Origin: Xanthobacter dioxanivorans
Lineage (GTDB): Bacteria; Pseudomonadota; Alphaproteobacteria; Rhizobiales; Xanthobacteraceae
Assembly: GCF_016807805.1 (NCBI RefSeq)
Contig: NZ_CP063362.1
Span: 3,390,501 to 3,454,500, forward strand
DNA: 64,000 bases
Direction of reading: 5' to 3'
A model generated the notes under the pieces. It saw nothing but the letters and a program-made list of their open reading frames with translations, was not told the origin of the DNA and searched no databases. The translations under genes were made by a program, and so were the position numbers. Shown here piece by piece: positions 35,816-46,394 of the stretch. Numbering within the stretch: position 1 is the stretch's first letter; each line of letters begins with the position of its first letter.

Positions 35816-36483
35816 TCAGGCCGCGCGCCGCCTGTCCTCGATGCGGTTGAGCACCTGAACAAGGGGAACAGCATGATGAAATAGAGCAGCGCGGCGACCA
35901 CCAGCGGTGTCGGGCTGTAGGTGTTGCCCTGCGCCAGGCGGGCGACGCGCAGCAGTTCGGGCAGGGCCACGGTGCTGGCGAGCGAGGTGGTCTTCACCGT
36001 CTCGACGATGTTGGTGACGATGTCCGGCATCATGTTCCGCGTCGCCTGCGGCAGCATCACATGGATCAGCACCTGCCACTGGCTGAGGCCGGTGGCGCGC
36101 GCGGCCTCCGACTGGCCCCTGGGGATGCTCTCGAAGCCGGCGCGGAAGATCTCGGCGAAGTAGGCCGAGACATTCAGCGTCATGGCCAGCACCACCGAGC
36201 CCAGCGTGTCGATGTTCAGATGGAAGAAGGGCAGGCCGTAATAGATGAGGATCAGCAGGACCAAAGAGGGAAAGGCGCGGAAGAAGTCCACATAGTGCGT
36301 GATGAGCGCGCTGGCGAGCGGGTGCCGGAAGGTCTGGAACAGCGCCAGCAGCAGCCCGAGGCCAACGCCGAGCGGCACCACGATGAGCGACACATAGACC
36401 GTCACCCACAGCCCCTTCAGGAGGAAGGGAAGGGTGAGGCGCATGACCTCGAGATTGAAGAAGGTCTGGATGAACTGGTCCAA
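35816..36483 (-). CDS. Polar amino acid ABC permease (set 2, second permease), frameshifted as read
   Basis: HisM/GlnP-type permease (FRAGFESIPRGQSEAARATG EAA loop). As written, the frame slips near 35860 after FIMLFPL and runs on to 35374. One missing base at AAC/AAGG would restore LVQVLNRIEDRRRAA and a natural stop at 35816, giving a normal 222-residue permease like its paralogue at 31072. The slip affects only the last ~18 residues, so either a late mutation or a sequence error. First permease ends 3 bases upstream. Confidence 0.85.
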
Positions 36484-36486
36484 GGC

Positions 36487-37155
36487 TCAACCCCATGCCC
36501 GGCGGCGCTCGATGCGTTTGGTGAGGATGACCAGCGGATAGATCATCAGCAGATAGGCCACCGCCGCCATCACCAGGGGGGTGGTGTTGGCAAGCTTGCC
36601 CTGCACGGTCAGCGCCACACCCAGGAGGTCGGGCGTCGCCACGGTGGCGGCCAGCGCGGTATTCTTCACCGTGGAAATGATGCGGCTGGTCATGGGCGGC
36701 AGGGTGTGCTGGATCGCCTGTGGCAGGATGATATGGGCCATGGCCGCGCCGAAGCTCAGCCCGGTGGAGCGGGCGGCCTCGAGCTGGCCCTTGGGAATGC
36801 TCTTGATGCCGGACCAGAAGATCTCTTCCGCGAACGCCGCCAGTACGAGGCTGAGCACCAGCCAGGACACCATGAAACCGCTCATGCGGATGCCGAAATA
36901 GGGCAGCCCGAAGAACCACAGGATGATGATGACCAGCGGCGGCAGCGAGCGCGTGACATCCGCATAGGCGCGCACCGCGAAGGTGAGCGGCGCCTTGCCC
37001 ACCGCCCGCAGCACGGCCAGCGCGAGGCCGGCCAGCGTGCCGGTGAAGATGATGGCGAGGCTTAGCCAGACGGTGCGCAGGAAGGCCTCCGCAATGTCCG
37101 GCAGGGCCGCCTGCATGATGGCGGGGTTCAGGAACTGGGCAATGAAGGCGTCCAT
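36487..37155 (-). CDS. Polar amino acid ABC transporter permease (set 2, first permease)
   Basis: 222 residues, HisQ/GlnP type with EAA loop EIFWSGIKSIPKGQLEAARS then TGLSFGAAMAHIILPQAIQ. The ATG at 37155 matches the set 1 homologue in position (MDAFIAQFLNPAIMQ); the longer frame is a shadow. A hairpin (CCGCCGGG/CCCGGCGG at 37198-37228) separates it from the binding-protein gene. Confidence 0.92.
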   Translation of the reverse strand: MDAFIAQFLNPAIMQAALPDIAEAFLRTVWLSLAIIFTGTLAGLALAVLRAVGKAPLTFAVRAYADVTRSLPPLVIIILWFFGLPYFGIRMSGFMVSWLVLSLVLAAFAEEIFWSGIKSIPKGQLEAARSTGLSFGAAMAHIILPQAIQHTLPPMTSRIISTVKNTALAATVATPDLLGVALTVQGKLANTTPLVMAAVAYLLMIYPLVILTKRIERRRAWG

Positions 37156-37197
37156 CGGGTTCCAGCACGGTAGGCGAAGACAGGGGGGCGGACGAAC

Positions 37198-37228
37198 CCG
37201 CCGGGACATCGCGCACGCGCCCCGGCGG
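37198..37228 (-). promoter_or_regulatory. Stem-loop between binding-protein and permease genes (set 2)
   Basis: An 8-bp perfect G/C stem with a 15-base loop, no T tract, in the same location as the set 1 hairpin at 32463. Confidence 0.45.
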
Positions 37229-37247
37229 CCACCGGACCGGAAGCCGG

Positions 37248-38087
37248 TCAGCGGCTGCACTTCATATCGTGCGGGGTGTCCTCGTAATACTTGGTGCCGG
37301 GCTGGCCGTAGCCGGGCTGAGGCGTGTTGGTGATGCCGCCCTTCATGGGCTGCATGCCCGTCCATTTGACGAAGATGGCATCCAGCTCGCCCGAGGCCTT
37401 CATGCATTCCAGCGATGCATCGAGCTTATTGCGCAAGGCGATATTGTCCGGCCGCACCGCATAGCCATAGGGCACGCCCTTGCGGATGACGAAAGAGGAG
37501 ACCTTGAGCTGCGGGTTCTTCTTTGAGGCATAGCCGGCGGCGGTCTGGTACATCATGTAGCCGTCGGCCTGGCCGGAGAGCACCGCCTGCACCGCATCCG
37601 GCGAGGTTTCGAAGCGGGCAACCGTGATGCCGAATTCCTTCTCGCGCTCGGTCAGCCACTTGTCGGCGCTGGAGCCCTTGTTGATGGCGATGGTCTTGCC
37701 CTTCAGGTCATCGGGCTTGGTGATGTCGGGGCCGTTGGCGCGGATCAGCAAAGAGTCGATCGCCTCGCCATAGCCCTCGATGAAGGCCATGCTCTCGGCC
37801 CGCTCGGGCGTGATGGCGGCGGCGGACCACATGGCGGTGAATTTGCCCGCGGCGAGACCGGCGAAGGTGGTGGACCAGGGCTGCTGGATCACCTTGATGT
37901 CGATGCCGGAATACTTGCTCATACCCTTGGCCACATCGATGTCGATGCCCTCGAAGCTGCCGTCCATGCTCTGCATGGAATAGGGCGCGAAGCCCACGTC
38001 GGAAGCGGCCGTAATGCTTTCCTGCGCTTGAGCGCAGGTGACAGCGGCGCACAGGCATGCGGCGAACGGCACGGCAAAACGCTTCAT
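37248..38087 (-). CDS. ABC transporter substrate-binding protein, polar amino acid type (set 2)
   Basis: 279 residues with a signal peptide (cleavage near A-Q-A-Q, residue ~22). Family 3 binding protein (ASDVGFAPYSMQSMDGSFEG; ITPERAESMAFIEGYGEA; YAVRPDNIALRNKLDASLEC). Closely paralogous to the set 1 protein, including the C-terminal proline/glycine tail with one Cys. ATG at 38087 with GGAGGC 7 bases upstream. The first gene of a leftward operon preceded by two dyads. Confidence 0.92.
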   Translation of the reverse strand: MKRFAVPFAACLCAAVTCAQAQESITAASDVGFAPYSMQSMDGSFEGIDIDVAKGMSKYSGIDIKVIQQPWSTTFAGLAAGKFTAMWSAAAITPERAESMAFIEGYGEAIDSLLIRANGPDITKPDDLKGKTIAINKGSSADKWLTEREKEFGITVARFETSPDAVQAVLSGQADGYMMYQTAAGYASKKNPQLKVSSFVIRKGVPYGYAVRPDNIALRNKLDASLECMKASGELDAIFVKWTGMQPMKGGITNTPQPGYGQPGTKYYEDTPHDMKCSR

Positions 38088-38165
38088 CGATGGAGCCTCC
38101 AGTCGAAGAACCAGGCAGGGAAAAGGGGGGGGCAGCGGCCGGAATGCCGGAAACATCTCATAGAA

Positions 38166-38184
38166 CGTTCTATTGTGTAGAACG
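38166..38184. promoter_or_regulatory. Perfect 19-bp dyad CGTTCTA-N5-TAGAACG
   Basis: Perfect 7-base arms 79 bases upstream of the set 2 binding-protein start, in the divergent region shared with the ATPase gene. A second dyad AGTTCT-N6-AGAACT follows at 38187-38204. Candidate operator of the IclR protein encoded at 33580-34287. Confidence 0.6.
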
Positions 38185-38369
38185 ATAGTTCTTTAATCAG
38201 AACTTCTGCTTGCTCATCCGTCAAGCAGATTCTCGCGGCTTCTGGCGAAAACGCGGAGGGGGATGGTACTCGACCCCGTCAGACAAATGCCAAAACGGAA
38301 AGAGAGTGGGCTCGCTCAAAAATTAAGCTTGACGAAGTGGCGTCATGGGCGTTCCATTTTACAGCATGA

Positions 38370-38388
38370 TGTTCTATCAAATGGAACG
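38370..38388. promoter_or_regulatory. Dyad TGTTCTA-N5-TGGAACG before the ATPase gene
   Basis: Same spacing as the 38166 site with five of seven arm bases matching; a further half-site CGTTCCA lies at 38350-38356. It lies 35-53 bases before the GTG start preferred for the ATPase gene, which supports that start over the in-frame ATG at 38345. Confidence 0.5.
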
Positions 38389-38422
38389 TCGGCTAAACTT
38401 GGTCGCAGAGGGGCCTGATTAC

Positions 38423-39190
<768 letters not shown>

Positions 39191-39224
39191 CCGTCCCGGC
39201 CCGCCCCTTTCGCCCGGAAAAGCA

Positions 39225-41305
39225 ATGACCGACACCGTTCGCCTCTCGTTCGACATCGGAGGCACGTTCACCGATTTCGTCCTGCAGGACCCCGCCCGCG
39301 GCCGCACCCGCTTCTGGAAGACCCTGTCTACGCCCCACGCCCCCGAAAAGGCGGTGGTGAAGGGCATCAAGGAGCTGCTGGAAGCCGAGGGCGTGCCCGC
39401 CTCGCGCGTGGGCATGCTGCTGCACGCCACCACGGTGGCCACCAACGCCATCCTCGAGCGCAAGGGCTCGAAGACCGCCCTGATCACCACCAAGGGCTTT
39501 CGCGACGTGCTGCTGCTCGGCCGGCAGAAGCGCTATTCCACCTACAACATGCACCTCGCCAAGCCCGAGCCGCTGATCCAGCGCCGGGACATCTTCGAGC
39601 TGGACGAGCGCATGTTCCTGAGGGGTCGCGCGCCCAAGGCGCCGAACGCGGCCGAGATCGACGCCCTGCTGGCGCAGATCACGCAAGCCGGCTACGAGGC
39701 GGTGGCCGTCTGCCTGCTGCACGCCTATCAGGACCCCGCCCACGAGCGTCTCGTGGGCGAGCGCGCGCAGGCTCTTGGCCTTGCCATCGACGTCTCGCTG
39801 TCGTCCGACGTGTCGCCGCGCTATCGCGAATATGAGCGCACCTCCACGGTGGTGGCGAATGCGTATGTAAAGCCCATCGTTGCGCGCTATGTGAAGCGCC
39901 TGGAGACCGCGCTGAAGGCCGAAGGCATCGGCGCCGACCTCTACATCATGCAGTCCAACGGCGGCCTCGTCTCACCGGAGCTGGCCACCGGCATGCCGGT
40001 GCGCATCGTGGAGAGCGGCCCGGCGGCGGGCGTGCTCATGTGCCGGGCGGTGGGCATCGAGGAGAACATCAAGGATCTCCTCACCTTCGACATGGGCGGC
40101 ACCACGGCCAAGCTCGGCGCCATCGACAATGGCGAGCCGGCCATCCTGCCGACCTTCGAGGTCGATCAGGTGCAGTACACCAAGGGCTCCGGCCTGCCGC
40201 TGAACATCTCCGCCATCGAGCTGCTGGAGATCGGCGCCGGCGGCGGTTCCATCGCGACCCCGCATCTGGGCGGAATCCGCATCGGCCCCGAGAGCGCCGG
40301 CTCCGAGCCCGGCCCCGTCTGCTATGGCCGGGGCGGCACGAAGCCCACCGTCACCGACGCCAATCTGGTGCTCGGCTATCTCAATCCCGGCGCCTTCAAC
40401 GGCGGCAACATGCAGCTCGATCTGGCGGGCGCCCGCGAGGCGATCCGCGTGCATGTGGCCGGGCCGCTCGGCCTTTCCATCGAGGAAGCCGCGCTCGGCA
40501 TCCATCTCATGGCCACCGCCAACATGGACCGGGCGCTGCGCATCGTCTCCGTGGAGCGCGGGCGCGATCCGCGCCGGTACGCCCTCGTGGGCTTCGGCGG
40601 CGCCGGTCCGGTGCATGCGGCGCGCCTCGCCCGCAGCCTGAATATTCCGCAGCTCATCCTGCCGCGCGGTGCCGGCGTCGGCTCCGCCGTGGGCCTGCTG
40701 GCGGCCGACCCGAAGGTGGATTACGCGCTCACCCGCCTCATCCCCATCGCGCCCGGCTCCGCCACCGCCATCCGCCTGCTGCGCGATGAACTGCGCGCCC
40801 GCGCCGACAGCGATCTCGACCGCCTCTCCGGCACCGGGGAGCGCACGCGTGGCCTCGTCGCCTCCGCCCGCTATACCGGGCAGGGCTATGAGATCAGCTT
40901 CCCCGTGCCCGATCCCGACATGCCGGAAGCCGAGTTCCTCGCCTCCTTCCGTGCCGCCTTCGGCGAGGCCTACAAGCGCACCTACGGCTATCATGACGCG
41001 GAGCGCGCCATCGAGGCGGTGGACTGGACCTTCCATGCCGCGCTCGGTATCGGCGCCGGCCTCTCCGCCACGAGCACGCAGGGCGACGGCGACAGCGTGA
41101 TCGGCAGGCGCCGCGCCTGGTTCGATCCAGGCACGCAGGGCATCGAGATCGACATCCACGACCGCTACCGCATGGCGCCCGGCGTCGCAGTGACCGGTCC
41201 CTGTGTCATCGAGGAAGCGGAGACCACCATCGTGCTGCTCGCGGGCGACCGCGCCGAGATCAGCGCCTGCGGCAACCTCGTCATCGCCATCGGGGGCAGG
41301 CATGA
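39225..41305 (+). CDS. hyuA: Hydantoinase/oxoprolinase family subunit A, frameshifted at its end as read
   Basis: About 693 residues. The N-terminal RLSFDIGGTFTDFVL phosphate-binding segment, the TTVATNAILERKG loop, SGPAAGVLMCRAVG and DMGGTTAKLGAI are the hydantoinase_A/ASKHA-like signature. Family enzymes open hydantoins or 5-oxoproline with ATP. As written, the frame has no stop at the end and runs on to 41876 through the hyuB gene. If the G5 run at 41292-41296 were G6, it would end IAIGGQA with the stop overlapping the hyuB ATG, the usual arrangement. Starts 34 bases after the ATPase stop. Confidence 0.9.
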
Positions 41306-42960
41306 GCGTCAATCCCATCACCCAGTCGCTGGTCTGGAACACCCTCGTCTCCATCGCCGAGGAAATGGGCTCAACCCTGCGCCGCACCGCCTTCTCGGAA
41401 GCCGTGCGCGAGGCGGACGACTTCTCCACCGGCGTGTTCGACCGTCACGGCCACCTGCTTTCGCAGGGCAATTTCACCCCCGGCCATCTCGGCTCCATGC
41501 CGGCGGTGGTGGCCACCGTCTCCGGCATGTATCCCGGCGAGACGCTGAAGCCCGGCGATGCGGTGGTGCTCAACGACAGCGGCCTCGGCTCCGGTCATTT
41601 CCCCGACTTCTACATGGTGACGCCGGCCTTCGTGGACGGCCTCTTCTCCGGCTGGATCGTCAACATCGCCCATCATGTGGACGTGGGCGGCGCGGCGCCG
41701 GGCTCGCAGAAGGTCATCGGTGTGACCGAGGCCTATCAGGAAGGCATCCGCATCCTGCCGGTGAAGCTGGTGCGCGAAGGCGTGTTCGATGCCGAGCTGA
41801 TGCGCATCATCACCGGCAATGTGCGCATCCCGGCGGCGGTGGAAGGCGATCTCGCCGCCCAGCGCAACGCCAATGAGGTGGGCGTCGCCCGCTTCGCCGA
41901 TCTGGTGCGGGCGGTGGGCCGCGAGACGCTGGACGAGGCCATCGACGCCATCCTCGCGGCGTCCGAGAAGCGCATGCGCGAGCGCATCGCCGAGATCCCG
42001 GACGGGACCTACAGCTTCGACGACTATCTCGACGGCATCGGTGCCGGCGAAGACGGGCTGATCCCGGTGGCGGTGGATGTGACCGTAAGCGGCGACCGCA
42101 TGGTCATCGATTTCTCCCGCTCCGGCGATCAGGTGGCCGCCGCCATCAATGCCTATTTCAACTACACCCGCGCCCACGGCTTCTTCGCGGTGAAGGTGTT
42201 CACCGACCCCGAGCTGCCGCAGAACGAGGGCGGTCTGCGGGCCATCGAGGTGAAGGCGCGGCCCGGCTGCTTCTTCAATCCGCAGTTCCCCGCGCCCTCC
42301 GGCGGGCGCGCGGCGATCCAGATCCGCATCTTCGAGCTGATCAACGGCGCGATGGCCAAGGCCCTGCCCGACCGGGTGATGGCGGCCTTCTCCCACTGGT
42401 CCAACCCCATCCTCTCCGGTGTGGACGAGGAGACCGGCAAGCGCTTCATCTATTACGACCTGATCTTCGGCGGCTACGGCGCCCGCAAGGCCGCCGACGG
42501 CCTGGAAGGCGTTGCGCCGGTGATCAACTGCGCCAACATCCCGGTGGAGGTGCACGAGACCTATAATCCGGTCATCATCCACCAGCTCACCTTCCGGCCC
42601 GACACCGGCGGCGCCGGCGCGACGCGTGGCGGCTGCGGCATTGCCAAGGATATCGAGCTGCTGGCGTCCGCCGGCACCCTCACCCTGCTGGGCGACCGCC
42701 ATGTGAAGCCGCCGCACGGCTTCTTCGGCGGCGGCTCCGGGGCGCTGGCTTCCTCCACCCTGCTGCGCGACGGCGAGGAAACCGCCCTCATCTCCAAGCA
42801 GATGCTGGAGATGAAGCGCGGCGACATTCTGAAACTGCGGCTGGCCGGCGCGGGCGGCTACGGCCCCGCCAGCGAGCGCGATCCCGCCCGCATCGAGGCA
42901 GATCTGAAAGACGGCTATGTGACGCCTGAAGGCGCCGCCCGCGACTATCGCTTTTCCTGA
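41302..42960 (+). CDS. hyuB: Hydantoinase B/oxoprolinase family protein (HyuB)
   Basis: 552 residues. Opening NPITQSLVWNTLVSIAEEMG then STLRRTAFSEAVREADDFST, with GNFTPGHLGSMP and DAVVLNDSGLGSGHFPDFYM containing family metal-site residues. Later RGGCGIAKDIELL and FFGGGSGA are the HyuB glycine-rich segments. It works with HyuA as a heteromeric ATP-dependent cyclic-amide hydrolase; the true substrate here is unknown (hydantoins, N-methylhydantoin, 5-oxoproline or an analogue). Confidence 0.93.
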   Translation: MSVNPITQSLVWNTLVSIAEEMGSTLRRTAFSEAVREADDFSTGVFDRHGHLLSQGNFTPGHLGSMPAVVATVSGMYPGETLKPGDAVVLNDSGLGSGHFPDFYMVTPAFVDGLFSGWIVNIAHHVDVGGAAPGSQKVIGVTEAYQEGIRILPVKLVREGVFDAELMRIITGNVRIPAAVEGDLAAQRNANEVGVARFADLVRAVGRETLDEAIDAILAASEKRMRERIAEIPDGTYSFDDYLDGIGAGEDGLIPVAVDVTVSGDRMVIDFSRSGDQVAAAINAYFNYTRAHGFFAVKVFTDPELPQNEGGLRAIEVKARPGCFFNPQFPAPSGGRAAIQIRIFELINGAMAKALPDRVMAAFSHWSNPILSGVDEETGKRFIYYDLIFGGYGARKAADGLEGVAPVINCANIPVEVHETYNPVIIHQLTFRPDTGGAGATRGGCGIAKDIELLASAGTLTLLGDRHVKPPHGFFGGGSGALASSTLLRDGEETALISKQMLEMKRGDILKLRLAGAGGYGPASERDPARIEADLKDGYVTPEGAARDYRFS

Positions 42961-42972
42961 AGGCTTCTTCCG

Positions 42973-44346
42973 ATGATGCAGCAGCTTCTCCGCAACACCG
43001 CCTCGCAGCTCGACGCCGCCCATTCGGTGCATCCCCACACCGACCTGCGCAAGCATCTCGACACCGGCCCGCTGATGATCACGCGCGGCGAGGGCATCCA
43101 TGTCTTCGACGAGAACGGCAACCGTTATCTGGAAGGCGCGGCGGGCCTGTGGTGCGCCTCGCTCGGCTTCGGCAGCGAGCGGCTCGGCGAGGTCGCCAAG
43201 AAGGCGATGACCGAGCTTGGCTATTATCACAACTTCCGTGGCGCCTCGACGGTGCCCGCCGCCGAGCTGTCCGCCAAGCTGGCCGGCATCGCGCCCGAGG
43301 GCATGGACAAGATCCTGCTCCAGTCCTCCGGCACTGAGGCCAACGACACCGCGCTCAAGCTGGTCTGGTATTACTGGGATGCCAAGGGCATGCCCGCCCG
43401 GCGCAAGATCATCTCGCGCACGGGCGCCTATCACGGCACCGGAACGTTGACCTCCTGCCTGACGGCCAAGGCCAATTTCCACGCCGGCTTCGGCCTGCCG
43501 TTCGACGGCTTCCTCTACACCACCATGCCCTATCACTACCGCATGGCGGAGCCCGGCGAGAGCGAGACGGACTTCTCCGACCGCCTCGCCGCCGAGCTGG
43601 AAGCCATGATCCTGAAGGAAGGCCCGGAAACCATCGCGGCTTTCTGGGCCGAGCCGGTGATGGGTTCGGGCGGTGCGATCACGCCGCCGGAGGGCTATTT
43701 CCCCAAGATCCAGGCGGTGCTGGACAAGTATGAGATCTTGTTCGTCGCCGACGAGGTGATCTGCGGCTTCGCCCGAACCGGCGAGATGTGGGGCAGCCAG
43801 ACCTATGGCATCCGCCCCGACATGATCTGCTGCGCCAAGGCGCTCTCTGCCGCCATGCTGCCGGTCTCCGCCGTCATCATCGGTGCGCGGGTATTCGAGG
43901 CCATGCTCGCCCAGAGCGATCGCTTCGGCACCTTCGTCCACGGCTACACCTATGGCGGCCACCCCGTCGCCTGCGCTGTCGCCAACGAGGTCCTTGCCAT
44001 CTATGAGGAGATGGATCTCGTCGGCCATGTGAAGTCCGTGTCCAAGGGTTTCCTCGCCGGCTTCGAGGCGCTGAGGGATCATCCGCTGGTGGGCGACGCG
44101 CGCGGCGTCGGCCTCATCGGCGCGGTGGAGATCGTCGCCGACAAGCCTACCAAGGCCATGCACGAGCCCGGCCAGAAGGTGATGGCGCAGTTCGACGCCG
44201 CCGCCCGCAAGCGCGGCCTCATTACCCGCCTCATCGGCAACCGCGCGGCCCTGTCCCCGCCCCAGATCATTACGGCTTCCGAGGTGGACGACATGTTCGC
44301 CCGGTTCCGCGGCGCGCTCGATGATGTCGCCTGCATTGTGAAATGA
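42973..44346 (+). CDS. Class III aminotransferase (omega-transaminase-like)
   Basis: 457 residues. Motifs: LEGAAGLWCASLGFG, SSGTEANDTALKL, RTGAYHGTGTLTS, PLP Asp in VADEVICGFARTG and the PLP-linked Lys in CCAKALSAAMLP, and FVHGYTYGGHPVACAVA. It transfers an amino group from an omega-amine or beta/gamma-amino acid to pyruvate or 2-oxoglutarate. Starts 12 bases after hyuB; overlaps the aldolase leader, so one operon. Confidence 0.93.
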   Translation: MMQQLLRNTASQLDAAHSVHPHTDLRKHLDTGPLMITRGEGIHVFDENGNRYLEGAAGLWCASLGFGSERLGEVAKKAMTELGYYHNFRGASTVPAAELSAKLAGIAPEGMDKILLQSSGTEANDTALKLVWYYWDAKGMPARRKIISRTGAYHGTGTLTSCLTAKANFHAGFGLPFDGFLYTTMPYHYRMAEPGESETDFSDRLAAELEAMILKEGPETIAAFWAEPVMGSGGAITPPEGYFPKIQAVLDKYEILFVADEVICGFARTGEMWGSQTYGIRPDMICCAKALSAAMLPVSAVIIGARVFEAMLAQSDRFGTFVHGYTYGGHPVACAVANEVLAIYEEMDLVGHVKSVSKGFLAGFEALRDHPLVGDARGVGLIGAVEIVADKPTKAMHEPGQKVMAQFDAAARKRGLITRLIGNRAALSPPQIITASEVDDMFARFRGALDDVACIVK

Positions 44347-44357
44347 GGAGCTTGCGT

Positions 44358-45134
44358 ATGGACCGCCAAGCCAACCGCCCAACCGACATCAGCCCCGAGG
44401 AATGGGAGATCCGCTGCGATCTCGCCGCCCTCTACCGGCTCGTCGCCCACTACCGGATGACGGACCTCATCTACACCCACATCTCCGCTCGCCTGCCGGG
44501 CGCCGAGCATCATTTCCTCATCAATGACTACCGCCGCATGTTCCACGAGATGCGCGCGTCCGACCTGGTGAAGATCGACCTCGACGGCAACAAGATCGAC
44601 GAGAAGTCCCGCCCGGATCAGGTGGTCAACCGCGCCGGCTTCGTGATCCATTCGGCGCTGCACGCCAATCGCGAGGACCTGCTCTGCATCGTGCACACCC
44701 ATACGCGCGCGGGCATCGCGGTGGCCTCGCAGAAGTGCGGCCTGCTGCCCATGAGCCAGCACGCGCTGAAGTTCCACGGCCATCTCGCCTACCACAATTA
44801 CGAGGGCATCGCCCTCGGCCTCGACGAGCGTGAGCGTCTGGTGCGCGACCTCGGCCCGGACCACCGGGCCATGATCCTGCGCAACCACGGTCTGCTCGTG
44901 GGCGGGCGCACCATCCCGGAAGCGTTCGACCACATCTACTTCCTGGAGAAGGCCTGCGAGGCCCAGCTCGCCGCCCAGTCCGGCGGCGCCGAGCTGGTGC
45001 TGCTGCCCGACGAGGAGATCCAGGAGCACACGGCGGCGCAGTATCGCCACGACGAGATCCCCCATTGGGTGGACATGGCCTGGACCGCCGCTTTGCGCCT
45101 GGTCGACACCAAGAAGTCGGACGTGTGGACCTGA
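44358..45134 (+). CDS. Class II aldolase/adducin domain protein
   Basis: 258 residues. Zinc-binding HTHTRAG and the second His in MILRNHGLLVGGRT are intact; the opening segment LAALYRLVAHYRMTDLIYTH is typical. Members cleave sugar phosphates or hydroxy acids, or act as decarboxylases or isomerases; several are of unknown function in hydantoin-type operons. ATG at 44358 has GAGGAG upstream (the ATG at 44343 overlaps the previous stop and is an alternative). Confidence 0.88.
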   Translation: MDRQANRPTDISPEEWEIRCDLAALYRLVAHYRMTDLIYTHISARLPGAEHHFLINDYRRMFHEMRASDLVKIDLDGNKIDEKSRPDQVVNRAGFVIHSALHANREDLLCIVHTHTRAGIAVASQKCGLLPMSQHALKFHGHLAYHNYEGIALGLDERERLVRDLGPDHRAMILRNHGLLVGGRTIPEAFDHIYFLEKACEAQLAAQSGGAELVLLPDEEIQEHTAAQYRHDEIPHWVDMAWTAALRLVDTKKSDVWT

Positions 45135-45178
45135 AAAACGACAACGAGAAGCGGCGGGAGAGCGACCGGGACGGCGGG

Positions 45179-46326
45179 ATGAGTGAGATGGAACTGGACG
45201 GACCCGCCTCCCGGCGGGCCGACGACGCCTTGCAGGCCGCCGAGGCCCTGCAACCCAAAGGCTGGTCGCATCACATCAAGAAGCGTGGCGCCGCGCTGCT
45301 GTGGCTGGCCCTCGCGCTGGCGCTCGGCAGCGTGGGGGGTGGCTGGCGCATCTGGCGCATTTGCCGCTCGCCTGGCTGCTGGGCGCATTGTTCGCCACGG
45401 CAGGTCTCGCCGCCACCGGCCGCGAGATCGAGGTGGGCATCTCGCGGCACTATGCGCTGGTGATCCTCGGCCTCGGCCTTGGCCAGTCGTTCACCGCCCC
45501 CGTGCTCGCGGCGCTGGCGGGCAACCTGCCGCTGCTGTTCGTCTGCTCCGCCGCCACCATGGCGACCGGGATCGTCGGTGCCCGCGCCTATACACGCATC
45601 GCCGGGCTCGATCCCAAGACAGCCTTCTTCTGCGGTGTGCCCGGCGGCGTGGTGCTGATGGCCATCCATGCCCAGCGCTCCGGCATCTCGGAGAGCCATG
45701 TCACCCTGGCGCAGACCATCCGCCTGCTGGTGGTGGTGGTGCTCTATCCGCCGCTGATCGCCTACCTGCTGCCGCCCGACGCCGCCCAGCTGGCGCAGGA
45801 GGCGGCGATGATCCAGCCCACCACCCTCACCACCCTCATCATGTGGTGCTGCGCGGGGCTTGGTGCGGCGCAGGTCGGCAAGACCATCGGCCTGCCGAAC
45901 CCGTGGATGCTGGCCCCTTGCGTGTTCGCTATCACGCTGGCCTCGCTTGGTGCCCTGCCCGCCATGGTGCCGGATGGCCTGCTGATCGCAGGCCAGATCG
46001 TGCTCGGTGTTTCGCTCGGCTCGCGTATGACGCCCGCTTTCTTCAGGGGCTCCCACAAGCTGGTGCTCGCCTCTCTGGCCTCGTCCGTCAGCTTGTCCGC
46101 TCTGCTGTTGGCGCTGGGCGCGCTGGTGTCCTATGGCAGCGGCCTGCCCATGAGCGCCTCGCTGCTGGGCATGGCGCCGGGCGGCATGCCGGAGATGACG
46201 GTGACCGCCCATGCGCTGGGGGCCTCCGTGCCGCTGGTGCTGGGCTTCCATCTGGTGCGGGTCGTGCTCAGCAACCTGCTGATAGAACCCACCTGGAAGC
46301 TGGCGCGGGCGATGCGACTGCTTTGA
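45179..46326 (+). CDS. AbrB-type membrane protein (putative transporter), frameshifted as read
   Basis: About 382 residues if repaired. Around ten hydrophobic helices with internal repeat (ARAYTRIAGLDPKTAFFCGV; GGVVLMAIHAQRSGISESHV; LGMAPGGMPEMTVTAHALGA) place it in the AbrB duplication membrane family. The N-terminal 50 residues (from 45179) are in another frame from the rest. Reading GGWLAHLAHLPLAWLLGALF requires one more G in the G6 run at 45334-45339. Without it the first helix is lost. It may export a pathway product; its neighbours are catabolic. Confidence 0.82.
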
Positions 46327-46344
46327 AGGTTCGCAGCGGACAAG

Positions 46345-46381
46345 AAAAGGGCGAGGCGCATATGCATCTCGCCCTTTTCCG
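46345..46381. terminator. Bidirectional terminator between the AbrB-type gene and the molybdoenzyme gene
   Basis: A perfect 11-bp stem AAAAGGGCGAG/CTCGCCCTTTT around a 12-base loop, with an A-run on one side and a T-run on the other, exactly between two convergent genes. Works in either direction. Confidence 0.85.
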
Positions 46382-46394
46382 TTTGGCGTGCCCC

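Noticed and set aside
39225..41876. HyuA as a single 884-residue protein to 41876
   Set aside because: The last ~190 residues are an out-of-frame reading of hyuB; the natural stop overlaps the hyuB start if one base is restored.
41371..44382. 1003-codon leftward frame through hyuB and the aminotransferase
   Set aside because: Antisense shadow typical of high-G+C DNA; rich in Gly/Arg/His/Ala without family features, whereas the plus strand gives two complete enzymes.
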